Shown piece after piece: positions 1 through 4,755 of a stretch of 5,433 nucleotides of DNA. Within the stretch, counting starts at the first letter, position 1. Each line of letters opens with the position of its first letter. The stretch covers positions 1-5,433 of the forward strand of contig JASJAL010000304.1 in NCBI GenBank assembly GCA_030067055.1, in the 5' to 3' direction. The position numbers and the translations under genes were made by a program. The notes under the pieces were generated by a model. It was not told where the DNA came from, did not search any database, and worked only from the letters and a program-made list of their open reading frames with translations. The DNA is from Kiloniellales bacterium. GTDB taxonomy: Bacteria > Pseudomonadota > Alphaproteobacteria > Kiloniellales > JAKSBE01.

Positions 1-309
1 CTGGGCGACCGGCGCGACCACTTCGAGGCCCTGCACGACACCTGGCAGATGCTCACCACCATCGTCGAGGAACGCAAGCGGCGCGAGATCGACCCGACCC
101 TGACCATGCTGCGGCAATGCGTGCTGGAGGCGGAGACCGACAGCGAGACGCCGCAGGTCGTGAAGGACCGCATCGCCAACATGCTCGGTTTCATGGAGCG
201 GCTGACCAAGTGGTACGAGCAGGTCCGTGGCCTGCCCAAGACGACCCTGGTCGGCCTGATGCAGATGGGCGCCAAGGTCTCGCGCGTGTTGGGAAAGAAG
301 GCGGCATGA
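1..309 (+). CDS. C-terminal part of an unrecognised helical protein (5' end outside window)
   Basis: An open frame runs in from the left edge (first codon CTG at 1) and stops at TGA 307-309, so about 102 C-terminal residues are visible. No start codon is needed inside the window: the 16 codons before the first ATG (49) read LGDRRDHFEALHDTWQ, with the same codon style as the rest. The protein looks almost wholly alpha-helical and charged, with stretches such as IVEERKRREID and MERLTKWYEQV, and ends in a basic tail (VSRVLGKKAA). No signal peptide, membrane helix or metal motif is visible, and I recognise no family. Codons are strongly G/C-ending, which supports coding. The stop overlaps an ATG as ATGA at 306-309, but the frame opened there has only 18 codons. 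It lies 115 bases before the next convincing gene, with an AT-rich island between, so it is probably a separate transcription unit. Confidence 0.8.
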   Translation: MGDRRDHFEALHDTWQMLTTIVEERKRREIDPTLTMLRQCVLEAETDSETPQVVKDRIANMLGFMERLTKWYEQVRGLPKTTLVGLMQMGAKVSRVLGKKAA

Positions 310-360
310 CCGGCGGGCCGCCGCCGCATCTCCCCGGTTTCACCCAGGGATGGTCCCGCT

Positions 361-424
361 GATGTCATTTTTTTTGGACAAGAATTTCAGTCTTAACAGA
401 AATATCAGAAGGGAGAATGAGGTG
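361..424 (+). promoter_or_regulatory. AT-rich upstream region, candidate promoter and ribosome binding site
   Basis: This short AT-rich island stands out in GC-rich surroundings. It begins with a run of eight T (368-375), followed by TTGGACA at 374-380, which resembles a -35 box. No -10 hexamer at ideal spacing is convincing; AATATC at 401-406 and TTAACA at 393-398 are the nearest, at poor distances. AAGGGAG at 409-415 is a good Shine-Dalgarno sequence for the ATG at 425. It is the only visible candidate promoter for the 425-2737 gene group. The base composition and the ribosome binding site are seen; the promoter role is inferred. Confidence 0.35.
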
Positions 425-637
425 ATGGCACAGAAGATATGGCAGGGCGACTTCGCCCGCTTCTGGTTCGGCCCGCGCGCAGCGCCGCCCGAGCCGCCTC
501 CGAGGCCAGAGCGCAAGCCGCCGCCCAAGGCCCGCAAACCCGCGTCGAAGCCGGCGGAGGCCGGCCGGCCGCTGGGGATCGTCGAGGCGCATCGCAGGGC
601 GCTGCGCGAGAAGCGCGTCCTGAAGCCGCAGCCCTAG
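425..637 (+). CDS. Small proline-rich basic protein, unknown function
   Basis: A 70-residue protein. Residues 1-16 (MAQKIWQGDFARFWFG) are aromatic-rich and could form a short amphipathic helix. Residues about 17-45 are a Pro/Arg/Lys/Ala tract that is surely disordered. Residues about 48-65 (RPLGIVEAHRRALREKR) look like a basic helix. There is no signal peptide, membrane segment or cysteine, and I do not recognise a family. The ATG at 425 is chosen because AAGGGAG at 409-415 lies nine bases upstream; an in-frame GTG directly before it (422) is an alternative. Third positions are strongly G/C, as in the flanking genes, which favours a real gene over a chance frame. It ends 42 bases before the first desaturase with no terminator between, so co-transcription is likely. 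It could be a small membrane-surface or enzyme partner of the desaturases, but only position supports that. Confidence 0.6.
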   Translation: MAQKIWQGDFARFWFGPRAAPPEPPPRPERKPPPKARKPASKPAEAGRPLGIVEAHRRALREKRVLKPQP

Positions 638-679
638 CGGGACGCACGAAAGGTCGGCTGGAGGCAGCGGAGGTTCGCC

Positions 680-1723
680 ATGGAGGTCGGGATGACGGGG
701 ACGGTCGCGCGAAAGGCTGCGTCGGCAGCGATCGCGGGTGCGGCAACTACCCGGGATGATCAAGGTGAGGCTGTTGGGACCAACCAGTCGAAATCCAAGG
801 AGGACCCCTTCAGGGTCAACGCGCTGATCTTGTCCCCTGAAGCCGATCCGCTGACGGCCGAGGTTTGCTGGGATCCGGTCCGCTCACTTTGGAACGGCGG
901 GATGATGCTGGCCGCCCTGGGGCTCGGTCCTTTGACCTTTGCCTGGGACGCTTTCCTGGTCTTTCTGTCGCTCGGCGCCGTCACCCTTTGCGCCGGCCAC
1001 TCGGTTGGTTTCCATCGGCGCCTGATCCATCGCAGTTTCGATTGCCCCAAGTGGCTGGAGCGTTTTCTGGTCTGGCTCGGCACATTGGTTGGCATGGGCG
1101 GGCCCTTCTGGACGATCCGGACTCACGACACGCGGGACTGGGCGCAGCGCCAGACCAAATGCCACGATGTCTTCGCGCACCGCGAGGACCTGCCGAAGGA
1201 CCTCTGGTCGAACCTTCATTGCCGCGTGCGCCTCGACAGACCACCCGGCTTCGATCCGGGGCCGGGAATTGCCGACGACCGCTTCTACGCCTTTCTGGAG
1301 AAAACCTGGATGCTGCAGCAGATCCCGATCGCATTGCTGCTCTACGCCCTGGGCGGTTGGTCCTGGGTAGTCTGGGGTGTCTGTGTCCGGGTCACTGTCT
1401 GCACCACAATGCACTGGCTCGTCACCCGTTTCGCCCATACGCGAGGCCCGCAGTCCTGGCTGGTCGAGGGCGCCGGAGTCCAGGCACACGACCTGCCGCT
1501 ACTTGCCATCCCGACCATGGGCGAGGCCTGGCACAACAACCATCACGCCTTTCCGGCCTCGGCCCGGCACGGTCTCTATCCCGGGCAGATCGATCCCGGC
1601 TGGCGCTTCATCCAGGTCCTGCATTGGCTCGGCCTCGCCTGGAACGTCCAGACGCCCGAGACCTTGCCACCGCGCCCAGGCCTGACCCCGGTCATGCCGG
1701 GACTGGCGCGGCTTGACGCTTAG
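680..1723 (+). CDS. Membrane acyl-CoA/fatty acid desaturase-like protein, copy 1, variant histidine box 2
   Basis: 347 residues, related to the stearoyl-CoA delta-9 desaturase (OLE1/DesC) family of O2-dependent diiron membrane enzymes that put double bonds in acyl chains. Hydrophobic stretches at about 75-104 and 216-241 would form membrane helices. Box 1 is HRRLIH (112-117) and box 3 is HNNHH (285-289). At the box 2 position, 32 residues after H117, it reads HDTRD (149-153) instead of HxxHH, and the NxxxH motif reads TRFAH (249-253). Other histidines shared with copy 2 (H162, H167, H180) might act as ligands. Two starts are possible, ATG 680 (GGAGG at 669-673) and ATG 692 (GGAGG at 682-686); I chose 680. 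Relative to copy 2 it has about 32 extra N-terminal residues, Ala-rich and low-complexity. Third positions are less G/C-rich than in copy 2. Family membership is fairly sure; desaturase activity itself is uncertain because of box 2. Confidence 0.88.
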   Translation: MEVGMTGTVARKAASAAIAGAATTRDDQGEAVGTNQSKSKEDPFRVNALILSPEADPLTAEVCWDPVRSLWNGGMMLAALGLGPLTFAWDAFLVFLSLGAVTLCAGHSVGFHRRLIHRSFDCPKWLERFLVWLGTLVGMGGPFWTIRTHDTRDWAQRQTKCHDVFAHREDLPKDLWSNLHCRVRLDRPPGFDPGPGIADDRFYAFLEKTWMLQQIPIALLLYALGGWSWVVWGVCVRVTVCTTMHWLVTRFAHTRGPQSWLVEGAGVQAHDLPLLAIPTMGEAWHNNHHAFPASARHGLYPGQIDPGWRFIQVLHWLGLAWNVQTPETLPPRPGLTPVMPGLARLDA

Positions 1724-2674
1724 CAATCCGAGCAAAGGAACTCCGAGATGAGCCAGACGGCGAAGGCGTCAGAAGATCCCTTCAGGGTCAATTCCCTGAT
1801 CCTGTCCCCGGAGGCCGACCCGCTTGCGGCTGAGGTGCGCTGGGATCCGGTGCGTTCGTTCTGGAACGGCGGGATGATGCTGGCCGCGCTGGTGCTCGGT
1901 CCGTTGACCTTCGCCTGGGACGCCTTCCTGGTGTTCCTCGTCACAAGCGCGGTCGTGCTCTGCACGGGGCATTCGGTCGGCTTCCACCGGCGGCTGATCC
2001 ACCGCAGCTTCGACTGCCCGAAGTGGCTCGAGCGGCTGCTGGTCTGGTCCGGGACAGCGGTCGGCATGGGCGGGCCGCTCTGGACCATCCGGGTTCACGA
2101 CACCCGGGATTGGGCGCAGCGCCAGGCCCGCTGCCACGATTACCTCTCGCATCGCCGGGGCTTCTGGACCGATGCCTGGTGGAACCTGCACTGCAAGCTG
2201 CGGCTGCGCCATCCGCCGGGCTTCGATCCGGGCCCCGGCATTGCCGACGACCGCTTCTACGTCTTCCTGGAGAAGACCTGGATGCTGCAGCAGCTGCCCA
2301 TCGCCCTCCTGCTCTACGCCCTGGGAGGCTGGACCTGGGTGATTTGGGGCGTCTGCATCCGGGTCACCGCCTGCACCACCATGCACTGGTACATAGGGCG
2401 GGTTGCGCACACCCGCGGGCCGCAGTCCTGGTTGGTCGACGACGCCGGAGTGCAGGCCCATGACGTGCCGCTCTTCGCCATTCCGACCATGGGCGAGAGC
2501 TGGCACAACAACCACCACGCCTTCCCGGCCTCGGCCCGGCACGGCCACTATCCGGGGCAGGCCGATCCGGGTTGGAGGTTCATCCAAGCCCTGCAATGGC
2601 TCGGCCTGGCCTGGAACGTCCAGACGCCCGAAACGCTGCCGCCGCGCCCTGGCCTGACCCCGGTCATGCCGGGT
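800..2674 (+). repeat. Tandem gene duplication: 903-base direct repeats 800-1702 and 1772-2674
   Basis: The two desaturase genes align codon for codon, with no insertion or deletion, over 301 codons (EDPFRVN to VMPG). Homology stops abruptly at both ends: the N-terminal leaders and C-terminal tails are unrelated. Many identical amino acids use different codons, for example the box 1 region (copy 1 CAT, AGT, GAT against copy 2 CAC, AGC, GAC). The duplication is therefore old or the copies were acquired separately, and they are not being homogenised by recent gene conversion. Confidence 0.9.
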
Positions 2675-2737
2675 TCCAACGCATTCGGAGTGGAGGCAGA
2701 ACTCGCGCAGGTGCGAGGCAGCGACAGCAGGCGATAG
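1748..2737 (+). CDS. Membrane acyl-CoA/fatty acid desaturase-like protein, copy 2, variant histidine box 2
   Basis: 329 residues, a paralogue of the gene just upstream: 251 of 301 aligned residues are identical without a gap (hand alignment, residues 9-309 here). Box 1 is HRRLIH (80-85), the box 2 position is HDTRD (117-121), and box 3 is HNNHH (253-257). The NxxxH position reads GRVAH (217-221), so Gly replaces Asn. Further conserved histidines are H75, H130, H135 and H148. Hydrophobic stretches lie at about 43-72 and 184-209. The start ATG has AAGGA (1735-1739) eight bases upstream. The gene begins 24 bases after the stop of copy 1, so the two are surely co-transcribed. The C-terminal 20 residues, after VMPG, have no counterpart in copy 1 and are polar. 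The likely role is oxygen-dependent modification of acyl chains at the inner membrane; hydroxylation or another di-metal reaction cannot be excluded. Confidence 0.9.
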   Translation: MSQTAKASEDPFRVNSLILSPEADPLAAEVRWDPVRSFWNGGMMLAALVLGPLTFAWDAFLVFLVTSAVVLCTGHSVGFHRRLIHRSFDCPKWLERLLVWSGTAVGMGGPLWTIRVHDTRDWAQRQARCHDYLSHRRGFWTDAWWNLHCKLRLRHPPGFDPGPGIADDRFYVFLEKTWMLQQLPIALLLYALGGWTWVIWGVCIRVTACTTMHWYIGRVAHTRGPQSWLVDDAGVQAHDVPLFAIPTMGESWHNNHHAFPASARHGHYPGQADPGWRFIQALQWLGLAWNVQTPETLPPRPGLTPVMPGSNAFGVEAELAQVRGSDSRR

Positions 2738-2945
2738 GCCGACGTCTGCCGACGCTGCGCGCCCATCTCGGCGCCGCGCGCGACGGCGCCAGGGCCGCCT
2801 CATTTTCTTGCGCGAAGCCGGTGGCGGGCGAGCGAGTCTTGCGTTCGATGGGCCCGGAAAAGCGATCTCGCAAAACCGGCATCGGCCGCCTTGGATCGGG
2901 CTAGAAAGCGCACCATGTGAGCTCTGTGTTCGGCGCGAGCGATGT
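2738..2945. other. Gene-free stretch after the desaturases
   Basis: Together with the promoter region that follows it, this makes about 270 bases without a convincing gene. Open frames crossing it lack a ribosome binding site and sensible codon use. The left part is GC-rich and holds two copies of GGCGCC (2770-2775 and 2785-2790) that could pair over a nine-base loop, but no T-run follows, so I do not call a terminator. The right part contains the nested dyad at 2846-2884. Composition becomes less GC-rich toward 2890-2945, leading into the candidate promoter of the secreted protein gene. Confidence 0.6.
2846..2884. repeat. Nested 39-base imperfect palindrome
   Basis: Symmetric about 2866/2867. 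CGATG (2846-2850) pairs with CATCG (2880-2884), CCGG (2854-2857) with CCGG (2876-2879), and GCGA (2862-2865) with TCGC (2868-2871). AAAA tracts sit opposite each other at 2858-2861 and 2872-2875. Three unpaired bases (2851-2853) bulge on the left side. As RNA it would be an interrupted hairpin with an A-rich internal loop; as DNA it could be a binding site for a dimeric protein. There is no T-run after it, so it is not a standard intrinsic terminator. Function is unknown. Confidence 0.45.
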
Positions 2946-2974
2946 TTGAATTCCTCTCGCGTTTCGCATTTAAG
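2946..2974 (+). promoter_or_regulatory. Candidate sigma-70-like promoter for the secreted protein gene
   Basis: TTGAAT at 2946-2951 (four of six against TTGACA) is followed after exactly 17 bases by TTTAAG at 2969-2974 (four of six against TATAAT). The segment is AT-richer than its surroundings. A transcript from here would have a leader of roughly 25 bases before the ATG at 3008. This fits that start better than the in-frame ATG at 2942, which would lie upstream of the promoter. Sequence match only. Confidence 0.3.
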
Positions 2975-3007
2975 CTGGCTGCTAGCACATTCATTTACGG
3001 GGATGAA

Positions 3008-3307
3008 ATGCCAAGGAACCTTCGCGTCTTCGCCATGGTCGCTGCGCTCCTGCTGGCCTCCTCGCCGCTGCAGGCCGGCGACGGCAGCCTGACCGGCGTG
3101 GAGCGGGACCAAGAGGTCCAGGGACTCCTCTTTCTGAGGATCCCCTTCGGCCAGGACAAGTCGCCCGCGCGCCCCTCCGTCGGCGTCGACCTGGACGTGC
3201 GCTCGGAGTCGGAACGCCAGTACGAGCAAGAGAGCTACGATCCGAAGAGCGGGCGGCGCATCCCCTCTCAGGACCCGGACAAGGTCCGGACCTGGGAACT
3301 GGAGTAG
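3008..3307 (+). CDS. Small secreted (Sec-exported) protein, unknown function
   Basis: 99 residues, starting with a clear signal peptide: basic MPRNLR, a hydrophobic core FAMVAALLLASS, and a likely signal peptidase I site after LQA (residues 20-22). The mature protein of about 77 residues is polar and charged, with no cysteine, so it is not a lipoprotein and has no disulfides. It has a short beta-like segment (GLLFLRIPFG, about residues 39-48) and an acidic/basic C-terminal half (SESERQYEQESYDPKSGRR). I recognise no family. The frame is open back to ATG 2942, but 3008 is preferred: it puts the basic residues directly before the hydrophobic core and lies downstream of the candidate promoter. 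A weak ribosome binding site (GGGGA, 2999-3003) precedes it. Its stop is 40 bases from the convergent MFS gene. It likely acts in the periplasm. Confidence 0.7.
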   Translation: MPRNLRVFAMVAALLLASSPLQAGDGSLTGVERDQEVQGLLFLRIPFGQDKSPARPSVGVDLDVRSESERQYEQESYDPKSGRRIPSQDPDKVRTWELE

Positions 3308-3368
3308 CCGGCTCCCCTTTCCATCCGATCTTCCAGCTCTCGTAAGCTCAGGTCCGGGCCGGAGCCGG
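3308..3368. repeat. 8-base inverted repeat across the convergent gene junction
   Basis: CCGGCTCC at 3308-3315, directly after the stop of the secreted protein gene, is exactly complementary to GGAGCCGG at 3361-3368, inside the 3' end of the MFS gene. The loop is 45 bases long and there is no clear T-run on either strand. AGCT at 3335-3338 and 3345-3348 forms a weaker inner pairing. It could contribute to termination between the convergent genes, but may be chance in GC-rich DNA. Confidence 0.2.
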
Positions 3369-4583
3369 TCCCGCGAGCCTGGGCGCGCCCTGTGCCAGGC
3401 CGAGGAACAGGACGGCGGCGGCCAGGGTGTAGACCGCCATCACCAGGATCTGGGCATCGAGCCCGATGCCGAGGTCGAGAAGGCCGCCCATCAGCCCCGG
3501 CGCGAGACCGGTGGCGAAGACCATGGCGGCGACCGCCAGGGCGCGGATCGCGCCCAGGTGCCGGGTGCCGTAGATCTCCGCCCAGAGGGCGCCGATCAGC
3601 GTCGTCGCGGCCCCGGCCGTGGCGCCACTAAGAGCCATGAAGGCGAGGGCGACCCAGGCTGCGTCGGCCAGTCCCAGCAGGAAGAGACCGGCCGCCATCG
3701 GCAGGAGGTAGGCGGGTAGCAGGCGCCCGGCGTTCCAGCGGTCGACGGCCCAGCCGAAGGCGAGCGAGGCGCCGACCGCGGCCAGGGAATAGCCGGGATA
3801 GGCGGCGGCGAAGAGCGCCAGGCTCCAGCCCTTGGTCTCGACCAGGTGGACCTGGTGGAAGAACACGCCGGTCAGGATGAAGGACGGCGCCAGGATCCCG
3901 GGCATCAGGGCGTAGAACAGCGGATCGCGCAGCACCTCGCCGCGGGTCCAGTCACGCGGCAGCACTTTGCCGTGGCCGTCGACCGGTGCCGGATTGCGCG
4001 GGGTCCTGCCGTGCCGCAGGAGCGCATAGGCGAGCGGCAGGGCGAGCAGGAGCAAGGCGCCGGCGGCCACGACCCAGGTCTCGCGCCAGCCGATCCAGAG
4101 CGCCAGGCCGACCGCGACGATCGGGAAGAGCGCCTCGCCGGCCGGAAAGCCCATGGCGGCGATGGCGATGGCCCGGCCGCGCTGGGCGTTGTACCAGCGA
4201 CCCATGGCGGTGAAGCAGAGGTGGCTCAACAGGCCCTGGCCGAAGAGCCGCAAGCCGAAGAGGACCAGGACCAGCATCACCGGCGAGGCGACCGCGGCCA
4301 TGGCCAGCGCGATCAGGGCCAGGCCAGTGATGGTCGCCGCGGAAAGCCGGGCGAGGGGCTGCGTATCGGCCAGCTTGCCGAGCCAGACCAGAGTCGCTGC
4401 GCTGGCCAGGGTGGCCAGGGTATAGAGCCCGCCGAAGCCGCCGTGGCTCAGATCGAAGGCCGCGCGCAGATCGCCGGAGAAGAGCGAGATGAAGTAGGTC
4501 TGGCCGAAGCTCGAGGAGAAGCTCAAGAGGAAGCCGGCCCCGAGCCAGCGCAGGTTGCTCCGCAGGAAGGAGAAGCTCAGCAT
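3348..4583 (-). CDS. Major facilitator superfamily (MFS) transporter, 12 membrane helices
   Basis: 411 residues, the usual size for an MFS carrier, made of about 12 hydrophobic segments with a polar central loop (about 191-220). The loop 2-3 motif A reads GKLADTQPLAR (69-79), and the pseudo-repeat in the second half reads GWAVDRW (277-283). GRWYNAQRGRAIA (128-140) and WAEIYGTRHLGAIRAL (334-349) resemble signatures I associate with the oxalate/formate-antiporter and monocarboxylate-like branches, so a carboxylate substrate is possible but not shown. The start ATG (complement of 4581-4583) is fixed by an in-frame stop 15 bases upstream, although no good ribosome binding site precedes it. It lies downstream of the CoA-transferase gene on the same strand, separated by 172 bases containing a paired-hairpin repeat. 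Shared transcription is possible but may be attenuated there. It faces the secreted protein gene tail to tail. Confidence 0.88.
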   Translation of the reverse strand: MLSFSFLRSNLRWLGAGFLLSFSSSFGQTYFISLFSGDLRAAFDLSHGGFGGLYTLATLASAATLVWLGKLADTQPLARLSAATITGLALIALAMAAVASPVMLVLVLFGLRLFGQGLLSHLCFTAMGRWYNAQRGRAIAIAAMGFPAGEALFPIVAVGLALWIGWRETWVVAAGALLLLALPLAYALLRHGRTPRNPAPVDGHGKVLPRDWTRGEVLRDPLFYALMPGILAPSFILTGVFFHQVHLVETKGWSLALFAAAYPGYSLAAVGASLAFGWAVDRWNAGRLLPAYLLPMAAGLFLLGLADAAWVALAFMALSGATAGAATTLIGALWAEIYGTRHLGAIRALAVAAMVFATGLAPGLMGGLLDLGIGLDAQILVMAVYTLAAAVLFLGLAQGAPRLAGPAPART

Positions 4584-4649
4584 GCCGGTTGCAACTCAGG
4601 GGCTCGGCGCGGATCGTGAAGTGGCGGCTTCATCGGCACTCTGACTCGT

Positions 4650-4726
4650 TGTCATGCCCGGACTTGATCAGGGCATCCATCGAAGCGTCGCCACCAAGGA
4701 TCGCCGGATCAAGTCCGGCGATGACA
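4650..4726. repeat. Paired-hairpin intergenic repeat (REP/BIME-like element)
   Basis: Two 29-base units, 4650-4678 and 4698-4726, lie in opposite orientation around a 19-base spacer and match at 24 of 29 positions. Each unit is also a hairpin. In the left one ATGCCC (4654-4659) pairs with GGGCAT (4671-4676) over 11 bases. In the right one ATCGCCGGA (4700-4708) pairs with TCCGGCGAT (4714-4722) over five bases. Four of the five differences between units are compensatory within the stems. The shared core CCGGACTTGATC resembles a repeat I recall as common between alphaproteobacterial genes. It lies in the 172-base gap after the CoA-transferase stop, where it could stabilise mRNA 3' ends or attenuate transcription into the MFS gene. 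Confidence 0.75.
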
Positions 4727-4755
4727 GCGGTGTCGGAGACCCGAGGGATGCGGCA

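Noticed and set aside
368..375. Run of eight T as an intrinsic terminator for the first gene
   Set aside because: The sequence just before it forms only very short stems (GGGA/TCCC with three bases between, TGA/TCA), not a GC-rich terminator hairpin. It is better explained as part of the AT-rich promoter region.
365..763. Open frames of 132 and 113 residues on the minus strand over the small Pro-rich gene
   Set aside because: Both are Arg/Pro/Ala-rich without motifs. The plus-strand frame at 425-637 has the good ribosome binding site and the codon style of its neighbours.
2770..2790. GGCGCC pair as a terminator after the desaturase operon
   Set aside because: The stem is only six bases, each half is itself a palindrome, and no T-run follows; chance is likely in this GC-rich stretch.
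1769..3229. 486-residue open frame on the minus strand
   Set aside because: It lies antisense to desaturase copy 2, the intergenic region and the secreted gene. Its product is Arg/Pro/Gly-rich with no domain, and long open antisense frames are expected opposite G/C-ending codons. The sense frames carry clear family motifs.
2942..3307. Longer start (ATG 2942) for the secreted protein
   Set aside because: It would place 22 residues before the signal peptide and start upstream of the candidate promoter. It also lacks a ribosome binding site; ATG 3008 gives a textbook signal sequence.
3846..4619. 257-residue open frame on the plus strand
   Set aside because: Antisense shadow of the MFS transporter. 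Its composition (Glu/Gln/Gly/Arg-rich, repetitive) is typical of a reversed hydrophobic gene, and it has no ribosome binding site.
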